Part shown: positions 1 to 8,843 of the stretch, piece after piece
Layout: each line of letters starts with the position of its first letter
Position numbering within the stretch: position 1 is the first letter of the stretch
Assembly: GCF_014649815.1 (NCBI RefSeq)
Contig: NZ_BMTT01000016.1
Span: 1 to 64,000 of the forward strand
Source of the DNA: Streptomyces mutabilis
GTDB taxonomy: Bacteria; Actinomycetota; Actinomycetes; Streptomycetales; Streptomycetaceae
DNA: 64,000 nt
Direction: 5' to 3'
Notes under the pieces: model-generated
Database searches by the model: none
Seen by the model: the letters and a program-made list of their open reading frames with translations, nothing else
Told to the model about the DNA's origin: nothing
Made by a program: the position numbers and the translations under genes

Positions 1-2748
1 GCTCGCCGCCGAGCGCCACGTCTCGCGGTTCGCGAGGTCCGTGACGGCCGCGGCCAGCGCCCCGGGCGCCTCGGCCGACCACGGGGTCCAACGGGCCAAC
101 GCCCGCAGGGCGCTGCCCGCCGTGGCGGGGTCGTCGGTGACGGCGACCCCGCGCACCAGCCGCGCGTACCGCGCGCGGTGGATCTCGGGCAGATCCAGCG
201 GCGACACCCGCAGCACCGCCGCCCGCAGGACCGGCGCGCCGCCCGCGGCGTCGTGCAGCAGCTCCCAGACCCCCTCGTGCCCGAGCAGCCCGCCGGCGGC
301 CGCGACACAGGCGGCGCGCACGTCGGGATGGGTGTCCTGACCGGCGTACACGTCGGTGACCAGCGCGGCCGCCTCCGGTACGGGAAGCCGGGCGGCGGCG
401 ATCCGGACCGCCTCCTTGCGGCTGGTCACCTTGGCGTCCGGCGCCCGCAGTACGTCCTTCAGCTGAGCGGCGAGCCACGACGGCAGTGCGTGCCGGGACG
501 CCCGTGCGACGGCGTACACGGCGACGCGGGCCCGGTCGCCGCCGGCGTGCGCCAGCAGCTCGGGCAGCGCCTCGGCTGCCCGGTCGCTGCGGGCGAGTGC
601 GGCGAGCGCGGCCTCGGCGATCTCGATGTCCGGCGACGCCGTCCAGCGGCGTGCGACCTCGGCACCGCCGTCGGGCACCCCGGCGGCCTCGGTGACGGCC
701 TCGGCACGCTCGCAGTGCGGCAGCGAGGTGTCCGCCGCCCGCGCCGACAGGCGCCGCAGCAGAAGTGCCTGCTGACGCGGTACCCAGCGCCGCGCGTCCG
801 CGGCCTCCACCCACATGGTGGGCTGCCTGCCCTCGGGCAGGAACCGACCGTGCGGCGGGGCGTCGGCGAGCAGCACGCCGAGCAGGTCGGTGCGGCGCCG
901 CACGAGCAGCGACCACACGACCGGCAGGTCGGCCGCCGACGGGTCGCGGGCCAGGACGCGCGCCACCCGTTCGTCGCGTGTGCGGACCGGCTTCAGCCAC
1001 TCCAGCAGCGCGCCGCTCGCGGCTGTGACGTCGCCGTCGCGGAACGCCCGCCACAGCATCTCCTGAAGCGCGCTCATGCCCTCGGCCCGGCGGCCGACGG
1101 ACTCGGCGAGGGCCAGGACCGGACGGTGGTCGCCCTTCCCGGCACGGGCATCGAGCCACGGCCGCAGGGCCTCGAACACGAGGTGTTCCTGACCGCGCCG
1201 CAGGGTGCGGTCGAGGCGGCCGAGGTCCACGCGGCCGGTGCTCTCGGCCAGGTGGACCAGGGCGCGCAGCGACCAGTCGACCAGCGCGCCCGGGCCGCCC
1301 GCCGCGTGCTCACCGAGCACGGCGAGCGCCAGATCCGTCAGCAGCCGACGGGTCTCGCCAGAACCGTCGCGGGCCTCGACGGCGTCCGTGGCGAAGCGCT
1401 CCAGGTGCGGGGCGGACTCCTCGGTGAAGAGCGCGGCACGCGTGCCGGTCAGGGCCCGCAGGGCGGCCGACCGCACGGGGTCCTGTTCGTTGCGCAACCG
1501 CGCCATGTCCCGCAGGGCGGCGGTGACGGCGGCCGGGTCGCCGGAGCGTGCGGCGTTGCCGATCAGCAGGGGCCAGGCCCGGGCGCGGTCCTCGGCGTCC
1601 GGGCGCGCGGTGGCGGCCAGCAGCCGGTCGCGGACCTCGGCCACCGGCAGGAAGGACTCGGCGGTGAGGACCGTGACCGCGTGGGCGCCCCGCTCACGCG
1701 CGCGTGCCGCGGTCTCGCGGGCCTCCTGGACCGCGTGGCGGCGCGGCAGCACTGCGAGCAGCTGCGCGTCGACGGTCACCGCTCCGATTCCGCGCCCCTC
1801 GCGGACGGCCGTGTACAGGGCGTGGCGCCGCGCGGGCGGGAGCGCCTTCAGCAGTCGCGGCAGGCCGCCGTACGGCATCAGGGCCCGACCGTAGGCGACG
1901 AGTTCGGGCGAGTGGGTGCGGGTCAGCCGGTACAGCGCGGTGCGCCCCAGCCGGTGGACGCCCACGACGGAGTTCCAGGCGGGTGTGGGCAGCAGCCGCA
2001 GTACCCGGCGCGGGTCGGCGGCGGCGAACGCGGGGAGGTGGACGCGCAGTCCGTTCGGCAGCCGGCTCGGCCCCTGCCGGTCCAGCAGTCCGAGCACCCT
2101 TCCGGGCGCGAGGGGCGCGAGGGTCGCCATGGCGTGCGCGTACCGGTGCCACCAGGTGTCGTGCAAGGCTTCGGGCAGCGCGGTCAGCTCCCCTTCCAGC
2201 ACGTCGAGCAGCGCCGTGTGGTGCCGCTTGGCGAGCGTGCGCCAGGCCCGGACGGCGGGCAGCAGGCCGGGCAGCAGCCGGGCGACCACCGGTGCGGAGC
2301 AGCCCGGCAGCAGGCGGGCCGCCTCGATGTCGCCCCGGTCGCGCCGGAGCCCGTCGACCAGGCGGTCGGCGAGGGCGGTGCGGCGGCCGGCCACGACGGC
2401 GCGCTGGAGGTCCCGGCGGGCCGCCTCGGGGGCGTCGGCGAGCGCGGCCTCGAACGCCGCGTCCGGTATGCGCAGGCTGTCGGCGACCCGCAGGGCGTGA
2501 CCACGCACGTACGGGTCGGTGTCCGCGATGCGGTCCGCGATCCACCCGGCGTCGCCCGTGGCGGACGCGGCGACCACGGCGAGCCCGCGCCCGTAGGCTC
2601 CGTGCCGTTCCAGTTCGACGAGCACGGGCCGACAGGCACTCAACCCCCCCGCGCGCACCACGAGTTCGCGCATGCGGCGCGGGTGGTCGAGCGGGTCGAG
2701 GGCGTGCAGCAGGCTCTCGGCCTCGTGCTGTGCGGAGGTCGGCGACAT
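1..2748 (-). CDS. Large Ala/Leu/Arg-rich helical-repeat protein, C-terminus outside window
   Basis: This is a continuous minus-strand reading frame from an ATG at 2748 to the left edge, 916 codons without a stop. Codon use is typical of the host (G or C at nearly every third position), which is why this strand was preferred over the open plus-strand mirror frame. The protein is a run of short Leu/Ala-rich amphipathic segments with regular Asp-Pro and Arg turns, as in HEAT/ARM-like solenoids. No signal peptide, membrane segment or catalytic motif is visible. It is transcribed away from the WhiB gene, which lies 40 bases upstream on the same strand, so the two could be co-transcribed. Its function is unknown; a protein-interaction scaffold is the only guess the repeat character permits. 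The repeat class is an inference from composition. Confidence 0.75.
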   Translation of the reverse strand, partial: MSPTSAQHEAESLLHALDPLDHPRRMRELVVRAGGLSACRPVLVELERHGAYGRGLAVVAASATGDAGWIADRIADTDPYVRGHALRVADSLRIPDAAFEAALADAPEAARRDLQRAVVAGRRTALADRLVDGLRRDRGDIEAARLLPGCSAPVVARLLPGLLPAVRAWRTLAKRHHTALLDVLEGELTALPEALHDTWWHRYAHAMATLAPLAPGRVLGLLDRQGPSRLPNGLRVHLPAFAAADPRRVLRLLPTPAWNSVVGVHRLGRTALYRLTRTHSPELVAYGRALMPYGGLPRLLKALPPARRHALYTAVREGRGIGAVTVDAQLLAVLPRRHAVQEARETAARARERGAHAVTVLTAESFLPVAEVRDRLLAATARPDAEDRARAWPLLIGNAARSGDPAAVTAALRDMARLRNEQDPVRSAALRALTGTRAALFTEESAPHLERFATDAVEARDGSGETRRLLTDLALAVLGEHAAGGPGALVDWSLRALVHLAESTGRVDLGRLDRTLRRGQEHLVFEALRPWLDARAGKGDHRPVLALAESVGRRAEGMSALQEMLWRAFRDGDVTAASGALLEWLKPVRTRDERVARVLARDPSAADLPVVWSLLVRRRTDLLGVLLADAPPHGRFLPEGRQPTMWVEAADARRWVPRQQALLLRRLSARAADTSLPHCERAEAVTEAAGVPDGGAEVARRWTASPDIEIAEAALAALARSDRAAEALPELLAHAGGDRARVAVYAVARASRHALPSWLAAQLKDVLRAPDAKVTSRKEAVRIAAARLPVPEAAALVTDVYAGQDTHPDVRAACVAAAGGLLGHEGVWELLHDAAGGAPVLRAAVLRVSPLDLPEIHRARYARLVRGVAVTDDPATAGSALRALARWTPWSAEAPGALAAAVTDLANRETWRSAAS

Positions 2749-2788
2749 GCGGGGATTGTGCCTGCCGTGGCGGGCGGGGCACAGCGAA

Positions 2789-3046
2789 TTAACCGCGACG
2801 CAGGGCCAGCCTCTCCTTCTCCGACAGCCCGCCCCAGACGCCGAACCGCTCGTCGTGGCTCAGGGCGTACTCCAGGCAGACCGAGCGGATCGGGCACAGG
2901 GCGCAGATCCGCTTCGCGTCCCGTACGGAGCTGCCGGGCTCGGGGAAGAAGAAGTCGGCCCCGGTCTGTGCGCACAACGCCTCCTCCTGCCAGGCGAGGT
3001 CGGGCGTCGCGATGGTGTCGGGCGTCGCGATGGTGTCGATGTGCAT
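2789..3046 (-). CDS. WhiB-like iron-sulfur transcription factor
   Basis: The 85-aa protein has the WhiB architecture: a first Cys (LCAQTG) near residue 25, then C-x2-C-x5-C (ICALCPIRSVC) around residues 48-56, which together bind a 4Fe-4S cluster. The G-[VI]-W-G-G turn (GVWGGLSE) and a basic C-terminal tail (ERLALRRG) follow. Wbl proteins act as redox- or NO-sensitive partners of sigma factors that control development, metabolism or stress genes in actinobacteria. The ATG at 3046 is the only upstream start giving a normal family N-terminus. The first 16 residues contain a tandem duplication (TIATPD twice). Which Wbl paralogue this is cannot be told from the sequence alone. Confidence 0.93.
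   Translation of the reverse strand: MHIDTIATPDTIATPDLAWQEEALCAQTGADFFFPEPGSSVRDAKRICALCPIRSVCLEYALSHDERFGVWGGLSEKERLALRRG
3001..3036. repeat. Perfect 18-bp tandem duplication in the WhiB N-terminal coding region
   Basis: The unit cgggcgtcgcgatggtgt occurs twice back to back. On the coding (minus) strand it duplicates the six residues TIATPD ahead of the iron-sulfur domain and keeps the frame. It looks like a recent slippage event with little expected effect on the fold. Confidence 0.9.
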
Positions 3047-3194
3047 GGCAGGAGCGTGCCGGGCGGCGAAAAACGTTCGATCAACGCGCGATCAACGGCG
3101 CGCCGCCTGGCTCCCGGCCGACCCGATGGTCCCCTGCCCGGCGCTTCGTCGCACGGCGGCGCGCGCAGGGGTCCGTCGTCGTGGACGGTGCGGG

Positions 3195-3899
3195 TCAGGC
3201 GGTCCGGTGGTTCTCCCGGTGGAGGTAGAGCGCCTGCGTCCGTTCGGCGTGCGGGGTGAGCAGTTCCCGCAGTTGAGCGACTGCGGCCTCCAGGAGGTGT
3301 CCGTCGCGGTCGGCGTGGAGGGTTTCGAGGACGAAGGCGACCTGGGTGGAGTCCTCGGTGACGCGGGTGCGGTGGGCGTCGCGGTGGTTCCAGTGGCGGG
3401 TCAGTACGCCGGTGGTGTCGATGTAGATGATCTCCCCGCGCTTGGGGTGCTCGGTGGCGTCGGGCTCGCCGAGCGGGGTGAAGGTCTCGGTGCCGTCGGC
3501 GTGGCGGATCTCCACGTCGCCGGTGACGTGGTCGAGGTCGAAGGCGCCGGCGGGCAGACCGTGGCGGACGGAGACCGCGTTGTAGGAGTCGACGGCCGGG
3601 TTGATCCGGGGCAGGGTGCCCTTCTTCGCCATGCGGCGGCCGAGGGCGTCGACGCTGGGCCGGATGCGGCGGGGGTTGGTGCCGAAGGAGCGGTACGCGG
3701 TGTGCCATGCCTCGATGCGCGGGTCGCCCTCGTCGGCGGGCCGCCAGGCGCCCTCGGCGAGCTGCCGTTCCAGGTTCTCCAGGGCGCTGGTGGTGGCCGG
3801 CCAGTGTTCGTGGCCGCGCAGGCCGGTCGCGGTGACGACGGCGATGAGTGTGTCGGGGAAGGCGTCCGTGACGGCGGGGTTGATGCGGAAGGAGGTCAC
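3195..3899 (-). CDS. B3/B4 tRNA-binding-domain protein
   Basis: The 234-aa protein starts at GTG 3899. It resembles the stand-alone B3/B4 domain found in the phenylalanyl-tRNA synthetase beta chain: AWHTAYRSFGTNPRRIRPSVDAL followed by INPAVDSYNAVSVRHGLPAGAFDLD. Free-standing relatives are small cytosolic proteins of uncertain role, sometimes suspected of editing mischarged tRNA. Nothing here shows catalytic activity. The downstream end faces the WhiB gene promoter. The PaiB-like gene sits just upstream on the same strand with a 50-base gap, so the two, and the EamA gene above, may be one transcript. Confidence 0.8.
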   Translation of the reverse strand: MTSFRINPAVTDAFPDTLIAVVTATGLRGHEHWPATTSALENLERQLAEGAWRPADEGDPRIEAWHTAYRSFGTNPRRIRPSVDALGRRMAKKGTLPRINPAVDSYNAVSVRHGLPAGAFDLDHVTGDVEIRHADGTETFTPLGEPDATEHPKRGEIIYIDTTGVLTRHWNHRDAHRTRVTEDSTQVAFVLETLHADRDGHLLEAAVAQLRELLTPHAERTQALYLHRENHRTA

Positions 3900-3949
3900 A
3901 GCGGTCCGTTCGGGATCAGGGTGCGGGGGCGGGGGCGGGGGTGTGGGGG

Positions 3950-4597
3950 TCAGGATTTCCAGGGTCCGATGCGGTCCAGGCGCCGCAGCTGTTGGTTCGC
4001 GGTCGGCGCGTCCAGGGCCCGGCCGCGTTCGGTGAGCCGGCGGGCGGTGTCGGCGCGCTGCTCGACGGGTTTGTGGTCGTCGTACTTGAACTTCGCGCGG
4101 ACCTCGGTGATGTCCAGGCGCAGGCCGCGGATGCCGGACAGCATCCGCCCGTAAGGGGGCTGGTCGGTCTCGATGGGGGCGTGGTCGCCCTCGGGCTGGA
4201 AGTGCGCCATCTGCCGGCGCAGCAGCTCGGCCTTGTCCGCGGGGTCGTCGACGAGCGCGGCCCGGCAGGTGAACTGGACGGCCGCGTAGTAGCTGGTCGG
4301 GACGCCTTCGGCGGGCGGGGTGCCGGGCTTGGCGCGCCAGGGGCCGGGGACGAAGGCGTAGTCGCCGGTGACGGTGAAGGTGACGTTCGGGTCGGTCTCG
4401 ATCGGTTTCCAGACGGGGTTGGGGCGGGCGAGGTGAATCAGCAGGGTGCCGTCGTCGACGGCGAAGTGGGTGGGCACGACGATCGGCGCGTCTCCGGGCG
4501 GGCCGTTGACGGCGAGGAGGCCGAAGTCGTGTCCGTCGGCGATCCAGGCCCGCCACTCGGCGTCGTCCAGAGCGGCGTCCCAGGGCTGGATGAACAT
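3950..4597 (-). CDS. PaiB-like FMN-binding split-barrel protein
   Basis: The 215-aa protein begins MFIQPWDAA at ATG 4597 and has the PaiB family hallmarks: an N-terminal WI.DG.DFGLLAV...PIVVPTHF segment (residues about 15-45) and the conserved VPTSYYAAVQFTCRAALVDDPADKAELLRRQMAHFQPE stretch around residues 100-140. Bacillus PaiB is described as a negative regulator of sporulation and degradative enzymes. The fold is an FMN-binding split barrel, so an oxidoreductase or haem/flavin-binding role is equally possible. It lies 27 bases downstream of the EamA exporter gene on the same strand and is probably co-transcribed with it. Confidence 0.85.
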   Translation of the reverse strand: MFIQPWDAALDDAEWRAWIADGHDFGLLAVNGPPGDAPIVVPTHFAVDDGTLLIHLARPNPVWKPIETDPNVTFTVTGDYAFVPGPWRAKPGTPPAEGVPTSYYAAVQFTCRAALVDDPADKAELLRRQMAHFQPEGDHAPIETDQPPYGRMLSGIRGLRLDITEVRAKFKYDDHKPVEQRADTARRLTERGRALDAPTANQQLRRLDRIGPWKS

Positions 4598-4624
4598 GCC
4601 GGATTCCCTTCAAGGGGTGCGGGG

Positions 4625-5461
4625 TCAGGTGAGGGCGAGGAGGCTGACGGCGACGGCGGCGGCGCCCAGGCCGATGAGCTGGCCCCGGTGGATCCGCTCG
4701 GCGAGGACGCCGCGGGCGAGCAGGACGGTGCCGGCCGGGTACAGGGCGGTGATCACGGCGACGACGGCCAGGTCGCCGCTGCGGGCGGCGAGCAGGAAGA
4801 GCAGGTTGGCCACCGAGTCCAGCACACCGGCCGTCGCCGACAGGGCGTGAGCGGGCTTCTGCGGGCCCAGCCGCCGGAACAGCAGGCCGGCGGCGGCCAG
4901 CGTGACCGCGGAGGACACGGCGCGGCCGACGATCAGCGGGCCGACGCCGCTGTCGGACGGTGCCTGGTGCAGGAAGACCAGCTGCAGGGCGATGGCGGCG
5001 CCGGCGCCGAAGGCCAGGAGCAGCGCGGTCCGCGACGGCCGGGCACCGCCGACGCCGTGCCCGGCGCTGACCAGCACCACCGCCGCCAGCGCCAGCGGCA
5101 GACCGATCAGCCCGGCCGGGCCCAGGCTCTCGCCCTGCACCAACCCCACGCCGACCGGCAGCATCGCCGAGATCAGTGCCGTGACCGGGGACAGGACGTT
5201 CATCGGTCCGATCGCGAGCGTGCGGTATAGCAAGGCGAACGCGGCGGCCGACGCGACACCGGACGCGGCGCCCCAGGCGAGGGTGGCCGGGGCGAAGGAG
5301 GCGCCGAGGAAGGGCCACAGCAGCAGCTCCAAGGTGAGCGAGGCCGGGGCGGCGATCATCACGGTGCACAGGACGTGGGCCTTGCGGGCGCCGAGGCCGC
5401 CGAGGAAGTCCGCGCATCCGTAGGCGAGGGAGCTGCCCAGGGCCAGCAGCAGAGCGATCAC
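4625..5461 (-). CDS. EamA/DMT-family membrane exporter
   Basis: The 278-aa protein has about ten hydrophobic segments arranged as two EamA repeats (for example LLLALGSSLAYGCADFLGGL at the start and ALYPAGTVLLARGVLAERI near the end). DMT transporters export small metabolites or amino-acid-like compounds; the substrate here is unknown. The GTG at 5461 was chosen over an ATG further upstream because it is preceded by AAGGGATG at about 7 nt spacing and because the extra upstream residues (MYGVVVPLIVRD) are not family-like. It is divergent from an XRE-cupin regulator across 118 bases, a common arrangement in which the regulator controls the exporter. Confidence 0.88.
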   Translation of the reverse strand: MIALLLALGSSLAYGCADFLGGLGARKAHVLCTVMIAAPASLTLELLLWPFLGASFAPATLAWGAASGVASAAAFALLYRTLAIGPMNVLSPVTALISAMLPVGVGLVQGESLGPAGLIGLPLALAAVVLVSAGHGVGGARPSRTALLLAFGAGAAIALQLVFLHQAPSDSGVGPLIVGRAVSSAVTLAAAGLLFRRLGPQKPAHALSATAGVLDSVANLLFLLAARSGDLAVVAVITALYPAGTVLLARGVLAERIHRGQLIGLGAAAVAVSLLALT

Positions 5462-5540
5462 GGGGACATCCCTTACTATCAATGGAACGACCACACCGTA
5501 CAACGCACCGACCGAAAGTCGTCAACCGAACGACTGCACG

Positions 5541-5551
5541 GTGCAATGCAC
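5541..5551. promoter_or_regulatory. Palindrome GTGCAATGCAC between exporter and regulator
   Basis: GTGCA-A-TGCAC is a perfect 5-bp inverted repeat with a one-base centre. It lies 29 bases ahead of the XRE-cupin start, in the 118-base divergent spacer. A TTGACG (minus strand) lies nearby and could be the -35 of the exporter. Assignment as an operator for the adjacent regulator is inferred from position only. Confidence 0.45.
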
Positions 5552-5579
5552 TGACCCACTGCCTGGAGGGGCGACAGCG

Positions 5580-6164
5580 ATGGCCGAGACCGAGGCGGCG
5601 TTGCGGACGCTCGCGCACAACGTCCGCGCGGCCCGCACCCGCGCCGGACTGTCCCTGGACGAACTCGGCCGCCGCGCCAAGGTCAGCAAGGGCGCCCTGG
5701 TCGGCCTGGAGAAGGCACAGGGCAATCCGAACTTCGCCACGTTGGTCCGCCTCGCCGACACGCTCGGCGTCTCGGTGTCGGCGCTGATGGAAGGGCCCGC
5801 CGAAGGCCGTGTCCGGGTCGTGTCCGCCGACGCCGTCATGCCCTTGTGGGCCGGGGAGAAGGGCGGCGAGGCGCGGCTCGTGCTGACCACGTCGGGACCC
5901 GCCCCGGTCGAGGTCTGGCGCTGGAGACTCGAACCGGGCGAGGAGTACCCCAGCCACCCGCACCAGAGCGGCGTCGTGGAGACCGTCAGCGTCACCGCCG
6001 GGCAGATGGTGCTCGTCGTCGACGGCACCGAGCACGCGGTCGAGGCCGGGCAGACCGCCACGTTCGACGGCGACACCCCCCACACCTACCGCGGCTCGGG
6101 CTCCGGGACGTGCCACCTGCTCATGACCGTCCACATCCCGCCGGGTCCCGGCTCCCCGGCTTGA
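5580..6164 (+). CDS. XRE-family regulator with C-terminal cupin sensor
   Basis: The 194-aa protein has an HTH_3 domain at residues 8-65 (LAHNVRAARTRAGLSLDELGRRAKVSKGALVGLEKAQGNPNFATL) and a cupin at about 110-190 with the metal-binding-type stretch YPSHPHQSGVVETVSV and GDTPHTYRG. The start is ATG 5580 with CTGGAGGGG upstream. Proteins of this layout bind a small ligand in the cupin and control an adjacent enzyme or transporter. The divergent EamA exporter is the obvious target, with a palindrome between them. Ligand unknown. Confidence 0.9.
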   Translation: MAETEAALRTLAHNVRAARTRAGLSLDELGRRAKVSKGALVGLEKAQGNPNFATLVRLADTLGVSVSALMEGPAEGRVRVVSADAVMPLWAGEKGGEARLVLTTSGPAPVEVWRWRLEPGEEYPSHPHQSGVVETVSVTAGQMVLVVDGTEHAVEAGQTATFDGDTPHTYRGSGSGTCHLLMTVHIPPGPGSPA

Positions 6165-6256
6165 CCGGCGCGTCGTGCGCCCCTTGCCGCCCGGTCGCCA
6201 TCGATGACCGGCGCGTCGTTCACCCCAGCCGAACGGTCGTCGCTGATGACCGGCGC
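6162..6256. repeat. Three TGACCGGCGC copies spaced 43 and 42 bp
   Basis: TGACCGGCGC occurs at 6162, 6205 and 6247 in the gap after the XRE-cupin gene. The flanks (CGTCGT) match in the first two. The spacing is even, but the gap lies between convergent genes and has no other mark, so this may be remnant duplication rather than a site. Confidence 0.4.
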
Positions 6257-6357
6257 TCTGGGCCCCGTGCCGGTCGTCCGTCGCCGTGGCGACCGCCCGG
6301 CAGCCGCCGGGCGGGCCAGGAGGGGCCTCGCCCCGGCGGCCGTCTCCGCCGCCCGCC

Positions 6358-7407
6358 TCACGCGCTGGCGCGGCGGACCAGGGTCGTCGGCAGGATCACG
6401 CCCGACGGTGCGCCGGCCGATACCCCGGTGGTGGGCTCGGGCGCGGTGTCCCGGTCCAGGCCGCGCAGCAGCAGACGAGCCATCAGCCGCCCCATCCCCT
6501 CGATGTCCTGACGGACCGTGGTCAGCGGCGGGTCGGTCTCCTCGGCGACCGGCAGCATGTCGTCGAAGCCGACCACGGCCACGTCGTCCGGCACCCGCCG
6601 TCCGCGCTCGCGCAGCACCCTGAGGGCGCCCGCCGCGGTGAGGTCGTTGGCGGCGAAGACGGCGTCCAGGTCGGGGTAGCGGTCGAGCAGTTCCCGCATC
6701 GCCCGCTCGCCGCCGCCCGAGGTGAAGTCCCCGCGCGCGACCAGCCCCGCGTCGGCGTCCGCGCGCACGTCGCGGAAGCCGGCCAGCCGGTCGGCGGCGG
6801 AGGTCTGGTCGAGCGGGCCGGTGATGTGCGCGATCCGGGTGCGGCCGAGGCCGGTTAGGTGGCGCACGGCGGCGCGGGCACCGCCGCGGTTGTCGCTGTC
6901 CACGTAGACCACGTCGTCCCGGCCGTCGTCCCAGCCGGGGCGCCCGCCGAACACGGTCGGCACACCGGCGCCGCGGACGAGGCCGGGCAGCGGGTCGTCG
7001 AGGTGCAGGGAGAAGACCAGCGCGCCGTCGACGTGGCCGCCGGCCAGGTAGCGGCCGACGCGGGCGTGGTCCTCTCGGCCCTCGGTGAGCAGCAGCACGA
7101 GCTGGTTGTCGTGGGCCGTCAGTTCCTTGCTGATGCCGCGCAGTTGCTGGGCGAAGTAGGGGTCGGCGAAGACCCTGGTCTCCGGCTCGGCGGCGACGAC
7201 GGCGACGGCGTCGTGGCGTCTGGTCACGAGGGAGCGGGCGGCCTGGTTGGGCACGTAACCGAGTTCCTCCACCGCGCGCCGGACCCGGTCCGCCAGCGCG
7301 TCCCGCACCCCGTGCGCGCCGTTGACCACCCGGGAGACGGTGGCCCGCGAGACCCCGGCCCGCTCGGCCACGGCCTCCAGCGTGGGACGCGGCGCTGTGT
7401 CGGTCAC
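6358..7407 (-). CDS. LacI-family sugar-responsive repressor
   Basis: The 349-aa protein has an N-terminal LacI HTH and hinge (PTLEAVAERAGVSRATVSRVVNG...LGYVPNQAARSLVTRR, residues 8-60) and a periplasmic-binding-protein-like sensor domain (VFAANDLTAAGALRVLRERGRRVPDDVAVVGFDD, around residues 250-285). GTG 7407 is preceded by GAGGAG at 7 nt. LacI regulators repress carbohydrate uptake or degradation genes until an inducer sugar binds. A perfect palindrome lies 57-68 bases upstream, suggesting autoregulation. No sugar transporter is adjacent; the laccase gene lies immediately upstream on the same strand, so its regulon is unknown. Confidence 0.95.
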   Translation of the reverse strand: MTDTAPRPTLEAVAERAGVSRATVSRVVNGAHGVRDALADRVRRAVEELGYVPNQAARSLVTRRHDAVAVVAAEPETRVFADPYFAQQLRGISKELTAHDNQLVLLLTEGREDHARVGRYLAGGHVDGALVFSLHLDDPLPGLVRGAGVPTVFGGRPGWDDGRDDVVYVDSDNRGGARAAVRHLTGLGRTRIAHITGPLDQTSAADRLAGFRDVRADADAGLVARGDFTSGGGERAMRELLDRYPDLDAVFAANDLTAAGALRVLRERGRRVPDDVAVVGFDDMLPVAEETDPPLTTVRQDIEGMGRLMARLLLRGLDRDTAPEPTTGVSAGAPSGVILPTTLVRRASA

Positions 7408-7463
7408 TTCGGGGCTCCTCGTCGGCGGCTGCGGCACAGGATAGCGGCAGCCGCCGCGGCACA

Positions 7464-7475
7464 GAGAGCGCTCTC
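7464..7475. promoter_or_regulatory. LacI-type operator GAGAGCGCTCTC
   Basis: A perfect 12-bp palindrome with the central CG characteristic of LacI/GalR-family operators. It is 57-68 bases upstream of the LacI-family start codon and on the downstream side of the laccase gene. It most likely mediates autorepression. Confidence 0.7.
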
Positions 7476-7626
7476 GGCGCGGAAAAACCGGCTCGCCCGG
7501 CACGCCGCGCGGCGGGACGATCGGCGCATGATCCCATGAGAGCGGCCCATTACTCCTGACCGTCCCGTTCCGACGGCGGGACCGGCCGCTCCTGCCCCGA
7601 CGACGGCGGGCACGGCCGGGTGCCCC

Positions 7627-8652
<1,026 letters not shown>

Positions 8653-8843
8653 TCACGGAAATTGCGGAGACGCGCCAATGAATGACCCCGATTGGCTGTG
8701 ATGAACCTGTGGGACCGTACCGGCTGCCGACTGGTTTATCCACACTCAGGACAAAGTTCGTTGGATCCCGGTCATACCTATTGGCGAACGGCGCAAAGAG
8801 GTCTAGCTTCCTTGGCGCTGCTGCCGTGACCTAGGAGGTGCCC

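Noticed and set aside
178-3228. A 1016-codon plus-strand open frame at the left edge
   Set aside because: It mirrors the third-position-GC minus-strand gene from 2748 to the edge, crosses the WhiB gene in antisense and has no family-like sequence or RBS.
3195-6134. A 979-codon minus-strand frame spanning several genes
   Set aside because: Only its last 235 codons are real (B3/B4-domain gene from GTG 3899). The upstream part is the wrong frame of the PaiB-like and EamA genes and antisense to the XRE-cupin gene.
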